Below are positions 1 to 4,942 of a DNA stretch of 14,928 nt, one piece after another. The DNA comes from an uncultured Eubacteriales bacterium (GTDB lineage Bacteria > Bacillota > Clostridia > Oscillospirales > Acutalibacteraceae): positions 3,997-18,924 of the forward strand of contig CAJTXF010000051.1 of assembly GCA_910580045.1 (NCBI GenBank), given 5' to 3'. Each line of letters starts with the position of its first letter. Position 1 is the first letter of the stretch. The position numbers and the translations under genes are program-made. A model generated the notes under the pieces. The model worked only from the letters and a program-made list of their open reading frames with translations, ran no database searches and was not told the DNA's origin.

Positions 1-41
1 ACGCCGCAAGCATGAAAGCTGCCATTTTTGTATTTAAGCAA
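1..41 (-). CDS. 5' fragment of an unidentified gene running off the left edge
   Basis: A TTG codon at 41..39 on the minus strand is followed by 13 codons without a stop (MLKYKNGSFHACG...) up to the window edge. A textbook ribosome site, AAGGAGG at 49-55, lies 7 nt upstream, and this is the main reason to believe the gene. An ATG further in (MAAFM...) is about 23 nt from the same site, which is too far. The gene is divergent from the XRE regulator at 155, and the two share a roughly 110-nt control region with a palindrome. Thirteen residues do not allow a family to be named. Confidence 0.42.
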   Translation of the reverse strand, partial: MLKYKNGSFHACG

Positions 42-48
42 GGAAACA

Positions 49-55
49 CCTCCTT
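49..55 (-). promoter_or_regulatory. Ribosome binding site for the left-edge gene
   Basis: Read on the minus strand this is AAGGAGG, spaced 7 nt from a TTG codon. It is the evidence that decides the start of the fragment leaving the left edge. Confidence 0.45.
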
Positions 56-65
56 TTATATGCTC

Positions 66-85
66 AAAAGCACAATTGCTCTTTT
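66..85. promoter_or_regulatory. Imperfect palindrome, candidate operator
   Basis: A 20-bp dyad with AAAAG/CTTTT outer arms and a CAATTG core: 8 of 10 base pairs match about the centre at 75/76. It sits between the divergent left-edge gene and the XRE gene at 155, just upstream of the latter's candidate -35. XRE repressors often bind such dyads in shared promoter regions. The link to this particular regulator is inferred from position only. Confidence 0.35.
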
Positions 86-91
86 AGACTG

Positions 92-120
92 TTATGACAC
101 GATCAAAATGTACTTACAAT
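92..120 (+). promoter_or_regulatory. Candidate promoter for the XRE gene at 155
   Basis: The -10 candidate TACAAT (115-120) matches 5 of 6 consensus positions. The -35 candidate TTATGA (92-97) is poor, at 17 bp spacing. A weak basal promoter needing or avoiding a regulator would fit, but only the -10 is convincing. Confidence 0.35.
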
Positions 121-154
121 ACAGGTAGAAAAATCCAAGGAGGCTGACTGTATT

Positions 155-502
155 ATGCTGGACTATAAAGACATTGGCGGGCGCATCCGTGCCGTCCGAA
201 TGGAGCGGAAAATCAGCCAGGAGCGTTTGGCTGAAAAGGTAGACGTGGGCACCTCCCACATCAGCCATATCGAAACCGGAAAGAGCATCCCCAGCCTGCA
301 GACCTTTGTGGACATTCTGAATGCCTTGGACTGCTCTGCGGATGAGCTGCTTTGCATTGAAGTGGAGAAGGCCCGGCCCACCTATGACAGTTGGATCACG
401 GAACAGCTTGCGGATTGCTCACAGGCTGAGATCAAACTGATCACTGAGTTGGTACTCACCACAAAGGCCGCGCTGCGGCGGCTGAAAACCCTCGATGAGT
501 AG
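155..502 (+). CDS. XRE-family helix-turn-helix regulator (115 aa)
   Basis: A single-domain cytoplasmic DNA-binding regulator. Residues 8-65 form a Cro/C1-type HTH: IGGRIRAVRMERKISQERLA, then the recognition-helix region around VDVGTSHISHIETGKSIPS and the LNALDCSADELL tail common in this family. The remaining 50 residues are helical-looking and charged, probably for dimerisation. The ATG start is supported by AAGGAGG at 137-143. The gene ends 11 bp before the convergent gene at 514-1230, with no strong terminator between. It is the first of six HTH proteins in about 4 kb and may control the divergent gene at the left edge. The family assignment is firm; the target is unknown. Confidence 0.92.
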   Translation: MLDYKDIGGRIRAVRMERKISQERLAEKVDVGTSHISHIETGKSIPSLQTFVDILNALDCSADELLCIEVEKARPTYDSWITEQLADCSQAEIKLITELVLTTKAALRRLKTLDE

Positions 503-513
503 TTCATCCTACA

Positions 514-1230
514 CTACTGTTTGCTCAGGTAATCAGCCATGCCATAGATAAACTCGATGGGCAGAGGTCTTGTTGCAACTTCCTGCCCAACTATTTGATT
601 GTATACCGGCCAGTTCCTGGTATAATTCCAAATGCTGTTGACCATCCGGGTCAGGCCCCGGCTCACAACTGCTGGATCGGCTCCTTCATTGGCCGCAACC
701 AGTTCACATATTTCGGACGTAGTCAAGCGGTCTGGCAGAGCGTTCAGAGCCTCGCGGATGGCGCTCACCAGAAAGGGATAACCCATATAGGTTTTCTTGA
801 TGAGGAATTGTCCCAACGCCTTCTCAGCTCGTTTTGAAATGTTGTCGTAAGTCTTGGCCGGGAAGTTTGTTTTCAGCCTATGGGCCGCAATCATCCGTTT
901 TTCTTCTTCACTCAAATCACCCAGCTTTTGGGGGTCCATAGCGGGCATATGGCGGACTCGCCGCTGGGCCGTTTCGAGGTTCGCATACTCATCCGGGTGC
1001 AGAAAGGATTCCGGCGGGATCTGGAAAATCGCGCCTAGTTTCATCAAGGTCATTATGTCTGGGCAGATCTTCCCGGTTTCGTAGTTGGTGTAGGTGGCCC
1101 GGTTCACACATAGTGTGGCGGCTATATCGCCTTGGGTAAAACCGCAGAGCATGCGAACCGAGCGCAGCATCCTTTGCAGGTTGTGCTTATACGCCGTTTC
1201 CTGTGTTAGGTTTATCTCAGCTAACGTCAA
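514..1230 (-). CDS. XRE HTH protein with a Spo0A C-terminal-like second DNA-binding domain (238 aa)
   Basis: Residues 18-77 are an XRE HTH (MLCGFTQGDIAATLCVNRAT, then NYETGKICPD). After a linker, residues about 137-236 resemble the Spo0A effector domain: a GYPFLVSAIREAL helix like GYxYLRxAI in Spo0A, a TSEICELVAANEGADPAVVSRGL stretch like the YPxIAxxFxTTxSRVERAI recognition region, WNYTRNWP, and a PLPIEFIYGMADYL end like PTNSEFIAMVADKL. The phospho-receiver domain of real Spo0A is absent, so it cannot be controlled by the phosphorelay in the usual way. The TTG start is chosen for GAGAGGTG at 1238-1245, 7 nt upstream. Two DNA-binding domains suggest a regulator or a Spo0A-box competitor; that is inference. 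The C-terminal match is my recognition by eye and needs a profile search. Confidence 0.85.
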   Translation of the reverse strand: MTLAEINLTQETAYKHNLQRMLRSVRMLCGFTQGDIAATLCVNRATYTNYETGKICPDIMTLMKLGAIFQIPPESFLHPDEYANLETAQRRVRHMPAMDPQKLGDLSEEEKRMIAAHRLKTNFPAKTYDNISKRAEKALGQFLIKKTYMGYPFLVSAIREALNALPDRLTTSEICELVAANEGADPAVVSRGLTRMVNSIWNYTRNWPVYNQIVGQEVATRPLPIEFIYGMADYLSKQ

Positions 1231-1237
1231 GTTTATT

Positions 1238-1245
1238 CACCTCTC
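1238..1245 (-). promoter_or_regulatory. Ribosome binding site that decides the TTG start at 1230
   Basis: On the minus strand this reads GAGAGGTG, 7 nt before the TTG at 1230..1228. No ATG lies nearby in frame, so this site supports the non-ATG start. Confidence 0.6.
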
Positions 1246-1257
1246 TTTGTGTAAATT

Positions 1258-1303
1258 AAGGCGGAAGCGGTCCCCTCTTAACTTGGCAACACTTCCGCCT
1301 TTT
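1258..1303 (-). terminator. Hairpin terminator after the small exported protein gene
   Basis: A perfect 10-bp stem pairs AAGGCGGAAG (1258-1267) with CTTCCGCCTT (1292-1301) around a 24-nt loop. On the minus strand the stem is followed by TTAATTT. It lies downstream of the gene at 1331-1561 and upstream of the gene at 514-1230, as expected for separating the two. The plus strand also has a short T run (1300-1303), so it could work both ways. The long loop lowers confidence. Confidence 0.55.
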
Positions 1304-1330
1304 CGTATGCTTTCTGCCGTATAGGAGCAA

Positions 1331-1561
1331 TCACACCTGCGTTCCTATGGTGATCCAGTAGGGGTCAACCCAATAGCCACGGGTTTCGTTCCACCGGCGT
1401 TTCTGCAGCTTGCCCTGATAGGCCCGGTACTTGGTAACGATAACATCCGCGTGGGGCTGGATGTCCTCCACACTGTTTTGCGCTGCAAGCGGAGACGTTT
1501 CAGCCGCTTGTGCATGGGTAGAATATATTGCGCAAATGATGAAATGGGAAAGAAATTTCAT
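1331..1561 (-). CDS. Small exported protein of unknown function (76 aa)
   Basis: The N-terminus MKFLSHFIICAIYSTHAQAAE reads as a signal peptide: a basic residue, a hydrophobic core and an AQA-like cleavage site. The mature part of about 55 residues is dominated by IQPHADVIVTKYRAYQGKLQ and a Trp/Tyr/Arg-rich end (RRWNETRGYWVDPYW). I recall similar short exported proteins in gut Clostridia but cannot name a family. A near-consensus promoter (1581-1610) and a hairpin terminator (1258-1303) frame it as its own unit. The ribosome site is weak (AAAGATGA). It is divergent from the XRE regulator at 1650 and likely controlled by it through the palindrome between them. A signalling or surface role is speculation. 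Confidence 0.62.
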   Translation of the reverse strand: MKFLSHFIICAIYSTHAQAAETSPLAAQNSVEDIQPHADVIVTKYRAYQGKLQKRRWNETRGYWVDPYWITIGTQV

Positions 1562-1580
1562 CGATAGTCATCTTTGGGAT

Positions 1581-1610
1581 ATGATAACATATATTTCGTG
1601 CTACTGTCAA
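1581..1610 (-). promoter_or_regulatory. Strong promoter for the small exported protein
   Basis: On the minus strand a perfect -35 TTGACA (1610..1605) is followed after 18 bp by TATCAT (1586..1581), preceded by TG in the extended -10 position (TGTTATCAT). Transcription would begin about 13 nt before the ATG at 1561, giving a very short leader. It is among the best promoters in the window, and its -35 directly abuts the palindrome at 1611-1631. Confidence 0.65.
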
Positions 1611-1631
1611 TACATAAAACTATTTTATGTA
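1611..1631. promoter_or_regulatory. Perfect palindrome with 9-bp arms, likely operator of the 1650 regulator
   Basis: The arms TACATAAAA (1611-1619) and TTTTATGTA (1623-1631) are exact inverted copies around a 3-nt CTA centre. It touches the -35 of the exported-protein promoter and lies 19 bp upstream of the XRE start codon. A dimeric XRE repressor bound here would block both directions. It could also form an mRNA hairpin, but with only A-T pairs that is weak. Confidence 0.55.
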
Positions 1632-1649
1632 GGATGAGACGGTGACAGC

Positions 1650-1901
1650 ATGAAAATCTACAAGTATGGTGAGCGGTGCAATATCTCTGGTAAGAAAATT
1701 CGGGAATTAAGAGAAAAACGGCAGCTAACACAGGAACAGCTTGCCGCAAAGATGCAGGTAGAGGGGATTTCGCTCCAACAAAAGTCCATCAGCCGAATAG
1801 AAGATGGGAGCCGTGTGGTAGCGGATTATGAATTGAAAATGTTTGCGAAGATATTTCAAGTTTCGCTGGATTTCCTTGTGGAGGAAGACGAGGCAGAATA
1901 G
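1650..1901 (+). CDS. Small XRE-family regulator (83 aa)
   Basis: Almost the whole protein is one Cro/C1-type HTH domain: SGKKIRELREKRQLTQEQLA at residues 14-33, a recognition region around SLQQKSISRIEDGSRVV, and LKMFAKIFQVSLDFLVEE at the end. With no extra effector domain, it is a minimal repressor type. The ATG follows a weak GGATGAGAC site. Its upstream region holds the palindrome at 1611-1631 and the divergent exported-protein promoter, which points to autoregulation plus control of that gene. Its last 46 bp are overlapped convergently by the 3' end of the truncated M56 peptidase gene. Confidence 0.88.
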   Translation: MKIYKYGERCNISGKKIRELREKRQLTQEQLAAKMQVEGISLQQKSISRIEDGSRVVADYELKMFAKIFQVSLDFLVEEDEAE

Positions 1902-2566
1902 TTTTCTCCATAGTGGTCACACAGCCTGACGGCTACCGCCCGGCAGATCAGAACGCTCGGATTCCACCAGAACAAAATACAGATAAGGCGTAGGGCAAAA
2001 TCCAGCAGGCCGTCATGGTGCTTGACGTGGGCGTATTCGTGGCGCAGGATGAAATCCAGTTGCTTATGGGTGTAGCTGGTATCGGGAAGTAAAATCGTTT
2101 CGCGCCATAAGCCGATAACGCAAGGCGTGAAAACTCTTGGGGTGAAAGCCACCCGCAAGCCAGATATGCCGTGCTTCCGGCAAAACCGCTGTATTCGGTC
2201 ATCGTCTGTAGTGGGAATGTTTCTCGCCGCCCAAAGCCGAACGGCGTATTTGGGGAGCCACAGGGCCAGCCCCATCACGGTTCCGGCCAGCCAGACTTCA
2301 AAGAACCAGGTCTCTGGTGTGGGTGAACCTGCCGCCCGGTCGATGAGCTTATGCAGGCGGTTCAATGTGGCTGCGCCGACTTCCTTGGTGACCTGCAGCT
2401 CTACCGGCAGGCAGCACCGGGCCAGCGCTGCGGCTGTAAGCACCACTAATGGCGTCGCCCCAAACCGGCAGAGGAACCATCTGCTCCGGCTCAGAGCGGA
2501 CAGGGCCAGGGCCATAAGCCCGCCCCACAGGATGCTGTTGAATATGGAATGGATGGTCACGGTCAT
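1856..2566 (-). CDS. Truncated M56 (BlaR1/MecR1-like) membrane metallopeptidase (236 aa)
   Basis: M56 proteins are membrane zinc proteases that sense signals and cleave repressors such as BlaI. Here there are hydrophobic segments at about 8-25, 38-55, 88-108 and 185-207, the family's TPCVIGLWRETILLP stretch at about 147-161, and the zinc motif HEYAH at 176-180 followed by VKHHDGLLD. After WWNPSV the expected ELACDE-type segment with the third zinc ligand is degraded to AVRLCDHYGEN, and residues beyond about 221 are merely antisense to the XRE gene at 1650-1901. The C-terminal part and the penicillin-sensor domain are absent. The ATG overlaps the stop of the upstream HTH gene (ATGA), so the two are coupled. 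It is probably a decayed sensor protease, though it might keep a binding role. Confidence 0.75.
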   Translation of the reverse strand: MTVTIHSIFNSILWGGLMALALSALSRSRWFLCRFGATPLVVLTAAALARCCLPVELQVTKEVGAATLNRLHKLIDRAAGSPTPETWFFEVWLAGTVMGLALWLPKYAVRLWAARNIPTTDDDRIQRFCRKHGISGLRVAFTPRVFTPCVIGLWRETILLPDTSYTHKQLDFILRHEYAHVKHHDGLLDFALRLICILFWWNPSVLICRAVAVRLCDHYGENYSASSSSTRKSSET

Positions 2567-3120
2567 TTTTTCTTGGAATCCTCGATTAGCTGTTCTAGTT
2601 TGTCTTTTTGTCTCTTGCTAATCTTCCGGGTCAGGCATACGGAAGATACCAGAGAGCGTTTTTGGAATAGTTTCCATACACTCTGTTTATGCCAGCGTCT
2701 TTCTTTCTGCGCTTTTGGGCGTGCATACATCTCAGGATGCTCAATGGTCTGTTTCAGCCAACGGAAATTGCGGTTTTGTTCAAACAGCGGCACATCTTCC
2801 ATCTCACTTAGGATGTCTTCCGCTGCTGTCTGATATGAACACAAACGCCCGGCTTGAATTATATCCAACACAAGCCGCTGTAATTCGACAAAATTTCCAG
2901 ACACGGGCATCCTCCGCAGAGAATCTACAGAAATGCCAAGTGTATCACAGATTTTCTCCACCGCTTCGATTGGGATGGATTCTTCCTCCATAGCCTGTTC
3001 CACAAGTTCCTCTGGCACACCGCACTGTTGCGCGAAAACTTCTGCTGTTAAGCTGCTTTCATACAGGCGCTTTTGGATTTGATAAGCCAGTTCCATGCCC
3101 ATCGTTTCTGCCGCTGTCAT
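2563..3120 (-). CDS. HTH-like protein coupled to the M56 peptidase (185 aa)
   Basis: Residues about 10-70 resemble a divergent XRE-type HTH (AEVFAQQCGVPEELVEQAME, then IPIEAVEKICDTLGISVDSL). The rest matches no family I recognise. It has a middle segment with FEQNRNFRWLKQTIEHPEMYA and a very basic end rich in Lys and Arg (KRQKDKLEQLIEDSKKK). The stop overlaps the ATG of the M56 gene. In bla/mec systems the neighbour would be a winged-helix BlaI; here an XRE-like protein takes that place, more like ImmR with its ImmA protease in ICEBs1. The start at 3120 has a modest GGGTGAT site. Function as repressor and substrate is inference. Confidence 0.7.
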   Translation of the reverse strand: MTAAETMGMELAYQIQKRLYESSLTAEVFAQQCGVPEELVEQAMEEESIPIEAVEKICDTLGISVDSLRRMPVSGNFVELQRLVLDIIQAGRLCSYQTAAEDILSEMEDVPLFEQNRNFRWLKQTIEHPEMYARPKAQKERRWHKQSVWKLFQKRSLVSSVCLTRKISKRQKDKLEQLIEDSKKK

Positions 3121-3181
3121 CTAATATCACCCACTTTGCCCCGAATTGGGTTTTCTTATAACAAAATATCTCAAAACAAGT

Positions 3182-3210
3182 TTGATTGTGCGAGTATTTA
3201 TCTGTACAAT
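3182..3210 (+). promoter_or_regulatory. Promoter of the XRE gene at 3240
   Basis: TTGATT (3182-3187) and TACAAT (3205-3210) are separated by 17 bp. This places the transcription start near 3217 and rules out the upstream TTG at 3186 as the gene's start. A TCAAA/TTTGA inverted pair at 3171-3185 overlaps the -35 and may be an operator half-site pair, but it is short. Confidence 0.6.
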
Positions 3211-3239
3211 TAGAGCAAATAGTTATGGTGGTGATTTTG

Positions 3240-3557
3240 ATGCTGGAAAACTTAAAACGGCTGCGGATAGAGCGGAATATGACCCAGATGGACTTAGCCC
3301 TTGACTTAGGCATACCACAGTCAACATACCAGCAATATGAGTCCGGGACCCATGAGGCTGGCTATGATACCCTGATTCAGATAGCGGATTATTTTGCCGT
3401 TTCCATAGATTTTCTGCTGGGACGCACAAACATCCGTGTTCCGGTCAGTGAGGATAACCTCAAAGTCGCTATGCGTATCCAGCAACTGGGCAATCCGGAG
3501 TTCAGCCGGGCAGCGCTCACATTGCTGGAACAAATAGAGAAAATGCGTGAGGTATAA
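3240..3557 (+). CDS. XRE-family regulator (105 aa)
   Basis: Residues 1-62 are a standard Cro/C1 HTH: MLENLKRLRIERNMTQMDLA, then LGIPQSTYQQYESGTHEAGY and the DYFAVSIDFLLGRT end typical of Firmicute phage and ICE repressors. The remaining 40 residues form a short helical tail (FSRAALTLLEQIEKM). I placed the start at the ATG at 3240, 5 nt after GGTGGTGA (3227-3234), because in-frame upstream codons fall inside the promoter at 3182-3210. It is divergent from the coupled HTH/M56 pair and tandem with the two-HTH gene at 3680. Confidence 0.9.
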   Translation: MLENLKRLRIERNMTQMDLALDLGIPQSTYQQYESGTHEAGYDTLIQIADYFAVSIDFLLGRTNIRVPVSEDNLKVAMRIQQLGNPEFSRAALTLLEQIEKMREV

Positions 3558-3603
3558 GATTCCGTGTATACTATAGCACATATTTCGTAAACTTTCAATA
3601 GAT

Positions 3604-3622
3604 AAGTACAAAATTTGTAATT
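3604..3622. promoter_or_regulatory. Near-perfect palindrome, candidate operator of the two-HTH gene
   Basis: TACAAA (3607-3612), a central A (3613) and TTTGTA (3614-3619) form a perfect 13-bp dyad. With AA/TT flanks it extends to 19 bp with one mismatch. Its right edge overlaps the first base of the -35 at 3622. The TACA...TGTA ends resemble those of the palindrome at 1611-1631, hinting at related operators. Confidence 0.45.
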
Positions 3623-3650
3623 TGAAGGTTACCCCAAAATCCGTTATACT
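3622..3650 (+). promoter_or_regulatory. Promoter of the two-HTH gene
   Basis: TTGAAG (3622-3627), a 17-bp spacer and TATACT (3645-3650) give a good sigma-A match. The start would be near 3657, leaving a leader of about 20 nt that contains the AAGGGGGG ribosome site. Confidence 0.65.
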
Positions 3651-3665
3651 GCAAATAAGAACAAT

Positions 3666-3673
3666 AAGGGGGG
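3666..3673 (+). promoter_or_regulatory. Ribosome binding site that argues for the TTG start at 3680
   Basis: AAGGGGGG runs directly into an ATG at 3674, leaving no spacer. It stands 6 nt before the in-frame TTG at 3680, the normal distance, so TTG is the likelier start. Confidence 0.5.
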
Positions 3674-3679
3674 ATGAAC

Positions 3680-4237
3680 TTGACGAATCTGGAAATGCTC
3701 CGGGAAAGCCGGAAGTGGAGCAGAAAACGGTTGGCGGAAATACTGGGAAACGATATGACAGTAAGAAAGCTCTATTCTTATGAACGGGAAGGAGTCAGCC
3801 CTGATATGAACACACTGATTTTGCTGGCAGATACCTTTGGCGTTTCGGTGGATTTTCTCCTGGGCCGTTCTTTCCAGGATTCTGCCATCCCTTGCCAAAG
3901 GTCCAGGGGTTTCGATGTCTCCCGGTTTGGAGAGCGGGTCCGCCAGTTCCGAGAGGCCCACGGCGTCAGCAGAAAGTTTGTGGCGCAGGAGGCAGGTATT
4001 TCAACAGCATACCTGACCGCCGTTGAAAGCGGGATTAGAGTTCCCAAGCTCCTAACAGCGGTAAAAATTCTGAATGCTTTGGGAGCATCCTCCGACTTCG
4101 CTCTGATGGACAATCTTGATGCTGCCGTCCCTCAAAAGGCCAACTTGCTGCAGAGCAAAATTGCCGCGCTGCCCCCAGAAAAACAGCGGTTTGTACTGAA
4201 TCTTCTGGAATCCATGATTGAGGCCATACAGGAGTAA
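3680..4237 (+). CDS. Regulator with two tandem XRE helix-turn-helix domains (185 aa)
   Basis: The first HTH covers residues about 1-62 (LEMLRESRKWSRKRLAEILG, then a TVRKLYSYEREGVSP stretch, ending FGVSVDFLLGRS). The second covers about 76-138 (FGERVRQFREAHGVSRKFVA, EAGISTAYLTAVESGIRVPK, ending LNALGASSDFAL). A short tail with LPPEKQRFVLNLLESMI is of the kind that dimerises XRE proteins. Two HTH domains in one chain could bind two half-sites as a monomer or bridge operators. An ATG start at 3674 is possible but collides with its ribosome site. The promoter at 3622-3650 and the palindrome at 3604-3622 suggest autoregulation. It is convergent with the SOS operon, separated by 5 bp. Confidence 0.88.
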   Translation: MTNLEMLRESRKWSRKRLAEILGNDMTVRKLYSYEREGVSPDMNTLILLADTFGVSVDFLLGRSFQDSAIPCQRSRGFDVSRFGERVRQFREAHGVSRKFVAQEAGISTAYLTAVESGIRVPKLLTAVKILNALGASSDFALMDNLDAAVPQKANLLQSKIAALPPEKQRFVLNLLESMIEAIQE

Positions 4238-4242
4238 TCCGG

Positions 4243-4494
4243 CTAGGTTTTCATTTCCACAAACCACTTCCCGCAGTCCTCATAGAGAAAGGTTTCTTTC
4301 CCTTTGACCACCACCGTGTAACGGTTGGCAATCTCTAAAGTGGAGAGCGTTTTCACTTTCGTTACACCCTTCACGTCCTCCACATCAAAGGTAGGCCCGG
4401 CTATAATGATGATTTTCTGCGGTCGTACACTTCCGTCAATATGGTGAGTAGCTATCACCTCCACATACTGCTTGCGCCTAGTCTGGCCCATCAT
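4243..4494 (-). CDS. Conserved small protein, last gene of the SOS polymerase operon (83 aa)
   Basis: I do not recognise a named domain. The sequence looks like a small beta-rich fold: QYVEVIATHHIDGSVRPQKI, then IIIAGPTFDVEDVKGV, TVVVKGKETFLYEDCGKWFV. There is no signal peptide or membrane segment. GGAGGTGA lies 7 nt before the ATG, inside the end of the YolD-like gene, whose 3' end overlaps this gene by 17 bp, so the two are translated together. Operon position suggests an accessory to the Y-family polymerase or its SOS control. That rests on context alone. Confidence 0.78.
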   Translation of the reverse strand: MMGQTRRKQYVEVIATHHIDGSVRPQKIIIIAGPTFDVEDVKGVTKVKTLSTLEIANRYTVVVKGKETFLYEDCGKWFVEMKT

Positions 4495-4930
4495 AGGTAT
4501 TCACCTCCACTTCACCGGCACATTCGGGAATATCATCCCCCTCCAGTCCGATGATGTCCGAACATGGGATATAGGCAGCGGAGAGGACAATGGCTTTTTC
4601 CTGCAAATCGATTGCCTCCACCGTCCCAGTTTCGGTGATATAAGTCCCTACCTCCCTATCGCCTATCATCTTCTCCATGCGAAAATAGGTGATGGAAACC
4701 TTCGCCCCGGGCTGCACCATATGCAGCTTGCGGTCCAGCAGCTCCTGGGCGTCGTCCAAAAGGCTGGCCCTGACAGTGAGCTGCCGCTCCACCTGTTTGG
4801 CGAGCAGGGCTAAATCAAATCCCCGCAGTGCGTCAAAACTGCTGAACAGCTTGGCCCGGTTTCCCAAGTCCATTTTCGGGTGGGAGGAGGGGGGCCTCTC
4901 CATGTTGATGATGTCTGTGTAGTCGTTCAT
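4478..4930 (-). CDS. YolD-like protein, partner of the Y-family polymerase (150 aa)
   Basis: The N-terminal signature RPPSSHPKMDLGNRAKLFSSFDALRGFD, with the spaced HP-M---RA--F--F-AL pattern, and the later beta segment (FRMEKMIGDREVGTYITETGTVEAIDLQEKAIVLSAAYIPCSDIIGL) match the YolD-like family. In Bacillus, YolD/YqjX proteins are encoded beside UvrX/YqjW Y-family polymerases and are SOS-induced, and a UmuD-like accessory role has been proposed. The same pairing occurs here: the polymerase stop lies 12 bp upstream. AGGAGG with 8-nt spacing supports the ATG at 4930. The short spacing or overlap on both sides indicates a three-gene operon. Confidence 0.88.
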   Translation of the reverse strand: MNDYTDIINMERPPSSHPKMDLGNRAKLFSSFDALRGFDLALLAKQVERQLTVRASLLDDAQELLDRKLHMVQPGAKVSITYFRMEKMIGDREVGTYITETGTVEAIDLQEKAIVLSAAYIPCSDIIGLEGDDIPECAGEVEVNTYDGPD

Positions 4931-4942
4931 TCTGTTCGCCTC

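Noticed and set aside
1558..1749. 63-aa open frame on the minus strand ending at the start of the exported protein
   Set aside because: It is antisense to the XRE gene at 1650 and crosses the palindrome and promoter; the TGA overlap with the next ATG looks accidental.
2127..2621. 164-aa open frame on the plus strand
   Set aside because: It is antisense to the M56 peptidase, whose HEYAH motif and membrane segments show the true frame.
3186..3239. Upstream TTG start for the XRE gene at 3240
   Set aside because: The TTG at 3186 lies inside the promoter (TTGATT/TACAAT) and would not be transcribed from it; the ATG at 3240 has GGTGGTGA at the right distance.
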